A stretch of DNA of 52,180 nt from Paenarthrobacter nitroguajacolicus (GTDB lineage Bacteria; Actinomycetota; Actinomycetes; Actinomycetales; Micrococcaceae): NCBI RefSeq assembly GCF_029952445.1, contig NZ_JAQPPK010000032.1, forward strand, positions 1-52,180, given 5' to 3'. Shown one piece after another: positions 26,264 to 34,726 of the stretch. The notes beneath the pieces are model-generated. The model was given only the letters and a program-made list of their open reading frames with translations, was not told where the DNA came from and searched no databases. Position 1 is the stretch's first letter, and every line of letters begins with the position of its first letter. A program made the position numbers and the translations under genes.

Positions 26264-27993
26264 GCCACTTCCTCCACGCTCAGCTGGGATTCGACGATTT
26301 CCTGGTACGTGGGTGACGTCTCCAGCAATTCGTCGTGGGTTCCCCGGTCAACAATGCGGCCGTTGTCCAGCACCAGGATCTCGTCTGCGTCCGCAATCGT
26401 AGAGACGCGCTGGGCCACGATAATGACCGTCGCATCCTTGGTCTTGCCCTTGAGGGCTTTTCGGAGCCTGGCGTCTGTTGCGACATCAAGCGCCGAGAAA
26501 GAATCGTCGAACAGGTACACGTTCGGCTTGGTCACCAAGGCCCTGGCGATGGAGAGCCTCTGGCGCTGTCCGCCGGAAACGTTGGTTCCGCCCTGGGCAA
26601 TCCGCCGGTTGAGGCCGGAGGACTTCTCTTCCACGAAGCCCTTTGCCTGGGCAGTCTCCAAGGCCTCCCAGAGTTCCTCGTCCGTGGCATCGGGCTTGCC
26701 GAAGCGCAGGTTGTGCTCGATGGTGCCGGAGAACAAGTACGGCTTCTGGGGAACAGCCGAGACGCGGCTGGTGATTTCCGAGGAGTCCATTTCGGTGACC
26801 GGCACGCCGTCGAGCAGGACCTCACCCGAGGCGACGTCGTAAAGCCGCGGCAGCAGGGAGACCAGGGTGGTCTTGCCCGCACCGGTGGAACCAATGATGG
26901 CGAGGGTCTTTCCTGGCTCGGCGGTGAAGGAAATGTTGCTCAGCACCGGCGCCTCGGCACCCGGGTACTTGAAGGTCACGTCACGGAACTCCACGCGGCC
27001 CTTCTTCTCAGCGGGCACCACCGGCGAGGAAGGGTTGTGGATGGAAGGCTCAACGTCCAGGACCTCGCCAATACGGTCTGCACACACGGAGGCCCGCGGG
27101 ATCATCATTGCCATGAACGTGCCCATCATGACGGCCATGAGGATTTGCAGGAGATACTGCAGGAATGCCGTCAGGGCCCCCACCTGCATGTCGCCCGAAT
27201 CAACGCGCTGTCCACCGAACCAGAGCACGGCGGCCGTGGACAGGTGCAGGATCATGCCAATGGCAGGGAACATCAGGACAAAGAGGTTGCCGATCTTGAC
27301 CGACACGGCAGTGAGGTCCTGGTTGGCGTCACCAAAACGCTTTGCCTCGTGGGGCTCGCGGACAAACGCGCGGACCACCCGGATGCCGATGATCTGCTCA
27401 CGCAGCACTCCGTTAATGGCATCGATCTTGGTCTGCATGGAACGGAACAAAGGCATCAGGCGGACCACGAGGTAACCCACCACTGCCACCAGGACAGGAA
27501 CGGACACCCATACAAGCCACGACAGGCTGAGGTCTTCGCGGAGAGCCATGATGATGCCACCGACGCACATGATGGGCGTGGAAACCATGAAGTTCAGGCC
27601 CATCAGCACAAGCATCTGTACCTGCTGGACATCGTTGGTGCCGCGGGTAATCAGGGTGGGGGCGCCAAAGCGGTTAACGTCCTGGGCGGAAAAGCTGCTG
27701 ACTTGCCGGAACACGCTGCGGCGGAGGTCGCGGCCAATGGCCATGGCAACCCGCGCGCCGAAGTACACGGCAATGATGGCGGCAAGCACCTGTCCAAGGG
27801 CAACTGCGAGCATGAGCGCACCGGTTTGCCAGATGAAATCGGTGTCGCCGCGGGAAACTCCCTCATCGATGATTTTGGCGTTGAGGCTGGGAAGGTAGAG
27901 CGTGGCGATGGTGGACGCCAGCTGAAAAATCAGCACGGCCACAATCTGCGGCAAATACGGCTTGGAGTAGCGCCGTATAAGGGTGACAAGCAT
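26260..27993 (-). CDS. ABC exporter half-transporter, degenerate Walker B subunit
   Basis: A 577-residue fused permease-ATPase, first gene of the exporter pair. Six membrane helices (from LVTLIRRYSKPYLPQIVAVL) are followed by an NBD with Walker A GSTGAGKTT, signature NVSGGQRQR and Walker B VYLFDDSFSALD, where Asp replaces the catalytic Glu. Together with the partner's altered signature this gives one degenerate and one canonical ATP site, as in TM287/288-type exporters. ATG 27993 is chosen for AAGGAC 8 nt upstream; GTG 27999 would add two residues. Confidence 0.93.
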   Translation of the reverse strand: MLVTLIRRYSKPYLPQIVAVLIFQLASTIATLYLPSLNAKIIDEGVSRGDTDFIWQTGALMLAVALGQVLAAIIAVYFGARVAMAIGRDLRRSVFRQVSSFSAQDVNRFGAPTLITRGTNDVQQVQMLVLMGLNFMVSTPIMCVGGIIMALREDLSLSWLVWVSVPVLVAVVGYLVVRLMPLFRSMQTKIDAINGVLREQIIGIRVVRAFVREPHEAKRFGDANQDLTAVSVKIGNLFVLMFPAIGMILHLSTAAVLWFGGQRVDSGDMQVGALTAFLQYLLQILMAVMMGTFMAMMIPRASVCADRIGEVLDVEPSIHNPSSPVVPAEKKGRVEFRDVTFKYPGAEAPVLSNISFTAEPGKTLAIIGSTGAGKTTLVSLLPRLYDVASGEVLLDGVPVTEMDSSEITSRVSAVPQKPYLFSGTIEHNLRFGKPDATDEELWEALETAQAKGFVEEKSSGLNRRIAQGGTNVSGGQRQRLSIARALVTKPNVYLFDDSFSALDVATDARLRKALKGKTKDATVIIVAQRVSTIADADEILVLDNGRIVDRGTHDELLETSPTYQEIVESQLSVEEVA

Positions 27994-28203
27994 GCCCACG
28001 GTCCTTAGAAAGAGTGCGTTAATGTGATGTAAAGAAGTTTGGCAGCAGGGGCTGACAGTATTAGCCTCCCCACTCTACGAAATCCTTTGCCCCCGCGAAA
28101 CAACTTCGGGAAAAGATCATCCCAGCGGAGTAGTTGCCGTGTTGAGGCTGCCTCCGGAGGAGCAGGTCCGCTGCGCAGCAGAGACAACACACCACAACAA
28201 AAG

Positions 28204-28229
28204 CGCCGGCTGGAATCCCAGCCGGCGCC
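28204..28229 (-). terminator. Intrinsic terminator of the marR-efflux operon
   Basis: A perfect 11-bp GC stem (GCGCCGGCTGG/CCAGCCGGCGC) with a 4-nt loop. Read on the minus strand it is followed by TTTTGTTGT, and it lies 22 bases past the efflux gene stop. The remaining 28000-28200 gap holds no recognisable gene. Confidence 0.88.
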
Positions 28230-28250
28230 CTTGATTACAATCCGCGTGTA

Positions 28251-30311
28251 CTAGCCTGCGTGCTTGCCGTGGTCCGAACGTGCTTCGATGCCTTGGACAA
28301 GCAGCAACGCCATACGTTCCTGCTGCCGGCGTTCGCGCTTGAGTTGCTTGCGGAGAGCAGTCAATTCCTCCGCAGTAGCGGCCTGTTGTTGCGCGATGCT
28401 CTGCTGTTCGCGCAGGCGTGCCTGCAGTTCAACGTTGGCCCGGCTGAGCTGGAGCTGCTGTTCGGCCAGAACGTACTGGGTACGCGTCAGCTGTTCCTGC
28501 ACTTCCTTCACGTCAGAAGCTGCGTGGGGCCGCTCCTGGGTCAGGATCCGTGCGAACTCAAGGTCAAGATCCGATCCCGGATCCTGCTTCGGAACCTGAC
28601 GTTCCGCCCCGGACAGTGAGTGGTCGGCACCAAGGGGGCTGGCGCCGTCGGACGTCTTCACCCTGTCGTCGGTCTTAACTGCGTCCATGGACGCAGTGTC
28701 CAGTGACATGCCGGCTTCTCCCGAGGCTGTGGCCACGAGCTCCTTTTCCGGGGCTGCATCCAGTGTGCGGCGCAACGGGCGTTCCTTGATGAACAGGACG
28801 GCCAGGAGTGCCACCACGCTGATGATCGCTGAGATCAGGAAGATCTGGGCCGTTGCATCGCCGTAGGCTGCCCGCATGATGTCGGCGATGGGTGCGGGCA
28901 TGTCCGCCAGGTCCATGCTGGCTCCGGAGCCGCCACCCTGGACAGGGATACCGGCCGCAGCCATTCCTTCAACAGCCAGGTCCTTCACATGATTGGACAT
29001 GATGGCGCCAAGCACGGAAACACCGATCGCACCGCCCACTGAGCGGAAGAACGCCACGGAGGCACTCGCCGTTCCGATGTCCTTGGCCTGCACCGTGTTC
29101 TGCACTGCCAGCACCAGGTTCTGCATCAGCATGCCCAAGCCAAGGCCGAACACGCCGGTGTAGATGGCCACGATCCACAGCTCAGTGGTGTGGTCCATGG
29201 TCCCGGCGAAGGCGAGTCCACCAATGAGGAGGACCGAGCCGGCAATCAGGAACCGCTTCCACTTTCCAAAGCGGCTGATCAGGATACCCGAGGCCACCGA
29301 ACCGATGAGGTTGCCGGCGATCATGGGCAGGGTCAGCAGGCCGGCCTCGGTAGGCGTGGCGCCACGGGCCACCTGGAAGTACTGGCCCAGGAAGGTGGAG
29401 GATCCGAACATCGCAATACCGACGGCGATCGAGGCCACGATGGCCAGTGCGGTGGTGCGCTCGGAAATGATCTTGAGCGGGATGATGGGCTGTGCCACCT
29501 TGGTTTCCACGAACACCAACAGCGCGAGCAGGGCCACGCCGCCGCCCACCATGAGGGCGGACTGCCAGGAGAACCAGTCGTAGTATTCAGGGTTGCCGGC
29601 GAAGGAAACCCAGATGAGGAGCAGGCTCACGCCGGAGGTCAGCAGGATGGAGCCGAGCCAGTCGATCTTTGCAGGGCGCTTGATGTGCTCGATCTTCAGG
29701 GTGATCTGCAGCAGGATGAGCGCTACGACGGCGAGCGGCACGCAAACGAAGAAGGTCCAGCGCCAGCCGAGGGGGCTGTCCACGATGAAACCACCGAGCA
29801 GCGGGCCGCCGGCTGTACCCACGGCCATGACGGCACCCATGTAACCGGAGTACTTTCCGCGGTCGCGCGGCGGAATCATGGAGCCGATGATGGCCTGCGC
29901 CAAGGCGGTGAGGCCACCCATGGCAACACCCTGGATGACGCGTGCGGTCAGCAGCAGCGGGATGGTTTCGGACAGGCCCGCCATGACCGAGCCGGCCACG
30001 AAGATGACGATGCTCAGCTGGACCAGGAGCTTCTTGTCGAAGAGGTCCGCGAGCTTGCCCCAGATGGGCGTGGTGGCAGCGTTGGCGAGCAGCGCCGCGG
30101 TGATGACCCACGCGAAGTCGGTTTGGGTGCCCTTGAGTTCGGACATGATGGTGGGCAGTGCGTTGGCGACGATCGTGCTGCTGAGGATTGCCGTGAAGAA
30201 GGCCGCGAGGAGCCCCGTGAGGGCTTCCATGATCTGTCGGTGGGTCATGGGCGCGGCAGCCTTCGCTGCGGCGCCCACCGCCTGCGGGTGTTGTACTGCT
30301 GGTGTAGCCAT
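28251..30311 (-). CDS. DHA2-family (EmrB/QacA-type) MFS multidrug efflux pump with long C-terminal tail
   Basis: A 686-residue, 14-helix drug:H+ antiporter. It has the DHA2 N-terminus TGLLAAFFTAILSSTIVANALPTI and motif C-like GPLLGGFIVDSPLGWRWTFF. After the last helix (about residue 515) comes a soluble tail of about 165 residues ending in a predicted coiled coil (LQLSRANVELQARLREQQ, EELTALRKQLKRERRQQER). DHA2 pumps are typically about 500 residues, so the tail is unusual. It follows the marR gene by 10 bp and is very likely repressed by it. Confidence 0.92.
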   Translation of the reverse strand: MATPAVQHPQAVGAAAKAAAPMTHRQIMEALTGLLAAFFTAILSSTIVANALPTIMSELKGTQTDFAWVITAALLANAATTPIWGKLADLFDKKLLVQLSIVIFVAGSVMAGLSETIPLLLTARVIQGVAMGGLTALAQAIIGSMIPPRDRGKYSGYMGAVMAVGTAGGPLLGGFIVDSPLGWRWTFFVCVPLAVVALILLQITLKIEHIKRPAKIDWLGSILLTSGVSLLLIWVSFAGNPEYYDWFSWQSALMVGGGVALLALLVFVETKVAQPIIPLKIISERTTALAIVASIAVGIAMFGSSTFLGQYFQVARGATPTEAGLLTLPMIAGNLIGSVASGILISRFGKWKRFLIAGSVLLIGGLAFAGTMDHTTELWIVAIYTGVFGLGLGMLMQNLVLAVQNTVQAKDIGTASASVAFFRSVGGAIGVSVLGAIMSNHVKDLAVEGMAAAGIPVQGGGSGASMDLADMPAPIADIMRAAYGDATAQIFLISAIISVVALLAVLFIKERPLRRTLDAAPEKELVATASGEAGMSLDTASMDAVKTDDRVKTSDGASPLGADHSLSGAERQVPKQDPGSDLDLEFARILTQERPHAASDVKEVQEQLTRTQYVLAEQQLQLSRANVELQARLREQQSIAQQQAATAEELTALRKQLKRERRQQERMALLLVQGIEARSDHGKHAG

Positions 30312-30321
30312 GCGTGGGCTC

Positions 30322-30804
30322 CTAAGCTGTTTGGTTTGTTGTGATGGAGCCGGCCGCCGTTGCCCGGATTGAGTCCTTGAGGGACTCTGTGAGTTTGTTG
30401 ATGACCTGGGAGGCCTCGAGGGCGTCAGCCTCGCTCCAATCCGCCAGGTAATCCCGCAGTCTCACGCTGCGTTGTTCTTCGAATTCGTGCAGCTTCGCCG
30501 CGCCCCGTTCCGTCAGGGCCAGGAGTTGCGCCCTGCCGTCCGCGGGATCCGGCCGCCTGGTAACGAAGCCAAGGTCCTCCAGTTCCGCGATGTGGCGGCT
30601 TAGTACCGGAGCGCTCACGCCCAGGCGCGCAGCCAGGTGCGTGGCACGCGTCTCCCCCTCGCCGATGAACCGCATGACGCCCTGGACCGCCATTCCGACG
30701 TCGGGAACGCGGGCCATGTGGGCAGTGACCACGCAGCGCAGAGTCCGCTGGAGGTCAAAGATCTGATGCACAAGATCGGTTGCTGTGGCAGAACCGACAG
30801 ACAT
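30322..30804 (-). CDS. MarR-family transcriptional regulator
   Basis: A 160-residue winged-helix regulator: LGVSAPVLSRHIAELEDLGFV is the recognition-helix region and RRPDPADGRAQLLALTERG the wing. ATG 30804 is favoured by AAGGGG 8 nt upstream; a GTG at 30813 adds three residues. It is the first gene of a two-gene operon with the efflux pump and presumably represses it until a toxic ligand binds. Confidence 0.93.
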   Translation of the reverse strand: MSVGSATATDLVHQIFDLQRTLRCVVTAHMARVPDVGMAVQGVMRFIGEGETRATHLAARLGVSAPVLSRHIAELEDLGFVTRRPDPADGRAQLLALTERGAAKLHEFEEQRSVRLRDYLADWSEADALEASQVINKLTESLKDSIRATAAGSITTNQTA

Positions 30805-30829
30805 GTAAAACACCCCTTTTTGTTTGCCT

Positions 30830-30859
30830 AAAGCAACTATAACCTAGATTGATTGCTTT
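30830..30859 (-). promoter_or_regulatory. Candidate MarR operator
   Basis: Inverted repeat AAAGCAA (30830-30836) and TTGCTTT (30853-30859), 16-bp spacer, located 26 bases upstream of the marR start codon and overlapping an AT-rich stretch that could hold its promoter (TTATAG on the minus strand). Position and symmetry fit autorepression; binding is inferred. Confidence 0.5.
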
Positions 30860-30913
30860 GGGAAACTAAAGATGGTTGCCCGGGTTCTGGGAAGCTCCCG
30901 TGCCTCCCCTACT

Positions 30914-31267
30914 TTTCGCCGAGGGGTTAGGTCTCACCCCTTTGGGGGCACACCTAAGTGCCGAAAGCTCACCCCTCGACGCAAGGCCCTTCGTGTGGGT
31001 TTCGCCGAGGGGTTGGATCTCACCCCTTTGGGGGCACACCTAAGTGCCGAAAGCTCACCCCTCGACGCAAGGCCCTTCGTGTGGGTTTCGCCGAGGGGTT
31101 AGGTCTCACCCCTTTGGGGGCACACCTAAGTGCCGGAAGCTCACCCCTCGACGCAAGGCCCTTCGTGTGGTTTCGCCGAGGGGTTGGATCTCACCCCTTT
31201 GGGGGCACACCTAAGTGCCGTAAGCTCACCCCTCGACGCAAGTCACCTAAGTGCCGGAAGCTCACCC
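30914..31267. repeat. Tandem repeat array, four 86-bp units plus a partial fifth
   Basis: Units begin at TTTCGCCGAGGGG at 30914, 31000, 31086 and 31171 (spacing 86, 86, 85; one G is lost in the third junction), and a partial copy of the core CACCTAAGTGCCGGAAGC starts at 31243. Units 1 and 3 read GGTTAGGTCTCACC; units 2 and 4 read GGTTGGATCTCACC, so the array looks like two copies of a 171-bp dimer. Each unit contains the inverted repeat CGAGGGGT/ACCCCTCG and could fold. 86 is not a multiple of three, and no ribosome site or family supports coding. It fills the 468-bp gap between marR and the LysR gene. Confidence 0.92.
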
Positions 31268-31281
31268 TTTGGGGCAAAGTC

Positions 31282-32187
31282 TCAAGCCTCCTGGCGGGTC
31301 AGCTCACGGGCCGCCGAGATGACTTCTTCCACCCGGCGCGGGCGGCTAACGCCGGGCGCAACAACGGCGACGAGTTCGTTCAACGGCAACTTGTCCTCGA
31401 TCGGCACCAGGGCAACGCGCGCTCCCGTGTACAGGGACTCGATTCCCGGCCATACGTTCGTCACCGAATACGCCCGGCCGCTCGCCACGATGCCGCGGAT
31501 GGTCTGCGCCACAACGCTCCGCCAGCGCACCTTTCGTTCGATGCCCGCCGAATGGAACATCGCGATGACACGCTCCGCGCTGGGCGGTACGTCGAACAGG
31601 ACCACCTCTTCATGAGCGAGATCGGCGAACCGCAGGGAAGCGCGGTGGGCCAGCGGATGGTCCGCGGCCAGCATGAACTGCGGCCGCGATGCGGCCACCG
31701 TCAGGATTTCGACGCCGGGCACCGCCTGAAGTGAATAGATGAACGCAACATCCAACTCCCCCTCCCCCACGGCACGTTGCAACTCCTCCGCATTTCCTTC
31801 CACGAAATCAAGCTCCACCTCCGGCCACCGGGCAGCGAAGAGCCGGATCAATTCGGGGATCAGCCGGGGCGAGATCGCGATCATGCAGCCGATGACCACG
31901 CGGCCCCTCATGTCCTGGTGCGAGCCGCGAAGCGCACCCTGCAAGTCCGCGGCCTCGCGAAGAATCCTCCGCGCCCTCACGCCTAGTTCCACCCCGGCCG
32001 GCGTTGGTTCCACGCGCTTGGCACGTGTCCGGATCAACAGATCCAGGCCCAGGTTCTTTTCCAGTTGGGCGATGGCCATGGACGCGGCAGCCTGGGAAAT
32101 ATTGCTCTCGCTGGCCGCTTTGGTGAGCGAGCCGTGGTCCAGTACGGCCACGAAATACTCCAACTGCCGAAGCGTAAACTCACCCAT
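31282..32187 (-). CDS. LysR-family transcriptional regulator
   Basis: A 301-residue regulator with N-terminal winged HTH (MGEFTLRQLEYFVAVLDHGS, ASESNISQAAASMAIAQLEK) and a C-terminal periplasmic-binding-protein-like effector domain (GRVVIGCMIAISPRLIPELI). It is divergent from the MBL hydrolase-MHS transporter pair over 96 bp and probably activates it. Effector unknown. Confidence 0.94.
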   Translation of the reverse strand: MGEFTLRQLEYFVAVLDHGSLTKAASESNISQAAASMAIAQLEKNLGLDLLIRTRAKRVEPTPAGVELGVRARRILREAADLQGALRGSHQDMRGRVVIGCMIAISPRLIPELIRLFAARWPEVELDFVEGNAEELQRAVGEGELDVAFIYSLQAVPGVEILTVAASRPQFMLAADHPLAHRASLRFADLAHEEVVLFDVPPSAERVIAMFHSAGIERKVRWRSVVAQTIRGIVASGRAYSVTNVWPGIESLYTGARVALVPIEDKLPLNELVAVVAPGVSRPRRVEEVISAARELTRQEA

Positions 32188-32283
32188 CAGTTCTCCTTAT
32201 GAACTTCTTAGAATTGATTGATTATACAAGTGACGTGGCGCGCACCACACTGGAGGAAAGCCCATTCAGTCAAAGGAGCATCC
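32188..32283. promoter_or_regulatory. LysR/MBL divergent intergenic region
   Basis: An AT-rich island (about 32198-32230) in otherwise GC-rich DNA contains TATACA (32223-32228), a likely -10 for the hydrolase gene, within TTGATTGATTATACAA, which has the partial dyad symmetry expected of a LysR site. AAAGGAG (32272-32278) is the ribosome site for ATG 32284. Confidence 0.45.
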
Positions 32284-33312
32284 ATGACGCCGACGTCATC
32301 CCTGAAGCCGCATATCGTTACGCTCGGAACGGCCGGTGGGCCACGATGGTGGGCCGCAGCCGATTCCGGCGAGCGCACCGGCATCGCCACCGCAGTGGTA
32401 GTGGGGGATGCTTTCTACCTGGTTGATTTCGGCCAGGGAGCCGGGCGCAGGCTCAGCCAGTCGGGTTTGGAACTCAAGGACCTAAGGGCCCTCTTCATCA
32501 CCCACCTGCACTCCGACCACGTCTACGACCTCGCCGGACTGGGCATCTTCGGACTCTACGCACTGACGGACCGGACCGACTCACCGGTAAAAATCATTGG
32601 ACCGGGCAACCGTGGCGAGCTGCCTGCGGTCTCGCCCCGCGCCGTCGTCGAACCCCAGCCGTTGGCGCCGGAAAATCCGACGCCGGGCACGCGCCAGATG
32701 TTCGAACAGCTCATGAAGGCCCACGCCACGGACCTCAACGACCGCATCCTGGACAGCCTCCGTCCCAGCCCGCTGGATATCTTCCACGCCGAAGACATCC
32801 GAATCCCTGCCGATAGCGGCTACCACCCCAACAACAACCCGACGCCGGACATGGAACCGTTCGAGGTTTACCGGGACGAACTGGTCACCGTCACTGCCAT
32901 CCTGGTGGAGCACCCACCCGTGGCTCCCGCGTTTGCTTTCCGGTTCGACACCGCCGAAGGCTCCGTGACGATCTCCGGAGATACCGCCTACACACAGAAC
33001 ATGATCACCCTCGCCCAGGACACGGACCTCCTGCTGCACGAGGCCATCGACTTCGCCTGGGTCGAGTCGCTGTATGCGGACAAAACGGACGAGTCCAGCA
33101 GGGCTTCCCGCGACCACCACTACAAGTCCCACACCAGCGTCCGCGAGGCCGCGAAGCTCGCCGAAACCGCCGGCGCCGGCCACTTGGCCCTGCACCACCT
33201 GGTACCCGGCTCCGCTTCCGAATCCGTGTGGCAGGAAGCCGGCGAGCACTTCTCCGGGACGTTCACGGTCCCCAACGATCTCGACACCATCCCGTTCGCC
33301 CGTCAGCGCTGA
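32284..33312 (+). CDS. MBL-fold metallo-hydrolase
   Basis: A 342-residue metallo-beta-lactamase-fold hydrolase. The metal motif HxHxDH is H74-x-H76-x-D78-H79 (ITHLHSDHVYD), with later ligands in SGDTAYT and near the C-terminal LALHHLVPG. It resembles the RNase Z/arylsulfatase-like branch. ATG 32284 is set by AAAGGAG. The next gene, an MHS transporter, starts 29 bp downstream, so a small imported organic compound may be the substrate (inference). Confidence 0.9.
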   Translation: MTPTSSLKPHIVTLGTAGGPRWWAAADSGERTGIATAVVVGDAFYLVDFGQGAGRRLSQSGLELKDLRALFITHLHSDHVYDLAGLGIFGLYALTDRTDSPVKIIGPGNRGELPAVSPRAVVEPQPLAPENPTPGTRQMFEQLMKAHATDLNDRILDSLRPSPLDIFHAEDIRIPADSGYHPNNNPTPDMEPFEVYRDELVTVTAILVEHPPVAPAFAFRFDTAEGSVTISGDTAYTQNMITLAQDTDLLLHEAIDFAWVESLYADKTDESSRASRDHHYKSHTSVREAAKLAETAGAGHLALHHLVPGSASESVWQEAGEHFSGTFTVPNDLDTIPFARQR

Positions 33313-33341
33313 CGAGCCAGAACCCCAACCTGAGGAAGCAC

Positions 33342-34670
33342 ATGAGCTCAGCACCAACAGCCCCGGACACAGGCGCTGCCACCACCGCGGAAACGTCCAT
33401 GAACTCCAAGGACATGCGCCGCATCCTCGCCTCCAGCTTCATTGGCAGCGCCATTGAGTACTACGACTTTGTCCTCTACGCCACGGCGGCAAGCCTGGTC
33501 TTCAACAAGGTCTTCTTCGCCAACCTCGGCCCTGGCTTCGATCTGTTCGCGTCCTTTGTCACGCTGGCCGTCGGGTACATCGCCCGGCCCGTTGGCGGAC
33601 TGATCTTCGGGCACTTCGGCGACCGCTTGGGCCGCAAGAAAATGCTGGTCCTGTCCATGCTCATCATGGGACTTGGCACCACGGCGATCGGCTTGCTGCC
33701 CACCACTGCCCAGATTGGCATGGCAGCGCCGTTGGCACTGGTGGTTCTCCGGCTGGTCCAAGGCGTTGCGGTCGGTGGCGAGTGGGGTGGTGCCGCGCTC
33801 ATGGCCATCGAGCACGCCCCCAAGAAACACCGCGGTTTCGCGGCCGCCTTCGCCAATGCCGGCGGTCCGGCCGGCGCCATCCTCGGCACGCTGGCCTTGT
33901 CCTTGTTCGCAGCCGTTTCCGGCAAGGACTTCCTGGTGTGGGGTTGGCGTGTGCCCTTCCTGCTCAGTGCGTTGCTCATCGTGGTCGGCATGGTGATTCG
34001 ACTGAAGGTCGCCGAAACACCAGCCTTCCAGCGCCTTGAAGCCGCCGGTGAAAAGCGCCGTGTGCCATTGCTCGATGTCCTGAAGAACAACCCACGCGCC
34101 GTGGTCCTGGGCCTGTTGGCCACCACCTCGTTCTACGTTTGCCAGTCCATGACTACCGTGTGGGGCGTATCGGTGGCCGTCGAGAGCGGTGCAGACAAGA
34201 ACGGCGTCCTTAACATCAAGGCGGTTGCCGCGCTGTTGACTTTGGTGATCTGCTTCTACTCCGCCCGCCTCAGCGACAGGATCGGCCGCCGTCGGGTCCT
34301 CATTGGGGCCTCCCTCCTGGGCGCCGTGTTGGTCTACCCGATCCTGCTGCTGATGAGCAACGGTGAATTGTGGGGCTTCGCGGCCGCGATCATCCTGGGC
34401 AACGGAGTGGTCCAGGGCTTCCTCTACGGCCCAATCGCCGCCTATGTTGCGGAGCAGTTCCCCACCCGGAACCGCTACACGGGAGCATCGCTGGCGTATC
34501 AAGGTGCATCGATGATCGGGGCCGGTTTCACGCCCATGATCGTGGCGGGGCTGAGCCTGGCTGCCGGTGGCGGAATCTGGCTGATAGCGGTCTTCTGGAT
34601 TGCCGCCATGCTGGCCTCGGCCATTGCCGTGAAGGCCACGCCCGAAGGCACCCAGCGCGAACTCGACTGA
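33342..34670 (+). CDS. MFS transporter, MHS type
   Basis: A 442-residue 12-helix symporter. SSFIGSAIEYYDFVLYATAA, the loop 2-3 motif GHFGDRLGRKKML, and GVAVGGEWGGAALMAIEHAP are characteristic of the MHS subgroup (ShiA/ProP/KgtP-like). ATG 33342 follows TGAGGAAG. It is operonic with the MBL hydrolase and probably imports its substrate or takes up an organic acid. Confidence 0.92.
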   Translation: MSSAPTAPDTGAATTAETSMNSKDMRRILASSFIGSAIEYYDFVLYATAASLVFNKVFFANLGPGFDLFASFVTLAVGYIARPVGGLIFGHFGDRLGRKKMLVLSMLIMGLGTTAIGLLPTTAQIGMAAPLALVVLRLVQGVAVGGEWGGAALMAIEHAPKKHRGFAAAFANAGGPAGAILGTLALSLFAAVSGKDFLVWGWRVPFLLSALLIVVGMVIRLKVAETPAFQRLEAAGEKRRVPLLDVLKNNPRAVVLGLLATTSFYVCQSMTTVWGVSVAVESGADKNGVLNIKAVAALLTLVICFYSARLSDRIGRRRVLIGASLLGAVLVYPILLLMSNGELWGFAAAIILGNGVVQGFLYGPIAAYVAEQFPTRNRYTGASLAYQGASMIGAGFTPMIVAGLSLAAGGGIWLIAVFWIAAMLASAIAVKATPEGTQRELD

Positions 34671-34682
34671 TCCCCTTAACGC

Positions 34683-34720
34683 AGGAAACCCCCGCACAGA
34701 TGGCTGTGCGGGGGTTTCCT
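34683..34720. terminator. Bidirectional terminator between MHS transporter and ThDP enzyme
   Basis: A perfect 17-bp stem (AGGAAACCCCCGCACAG and its reverse complement) with a 4-nt loop ATGG, lying between two convergent genes. The plus-strand side is followed by TGTGTCTT. Confidence 0.92.
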
Positions 34721-34726
34721 TGTGTC

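Noticed and set aside
26335..28008. Long plus-strand frame opposite the ABC exporter gene
   Set aside because: The minus strand holds Walker A, signature and Walker B motifs; the other frame is His/Gly-rich without family character.
30914..31267. CRISPR array
   Set aside because: Units are contiguous near-identical repeats without unique spacers, and no cas genes are present.
30958..31734. Open frame across the tandem repeats into the LysR gene antisense
   Set aside because: The 86-bp period is not a multiple of three, so successive units are read in different frames, and the rest is antisense to LysR.
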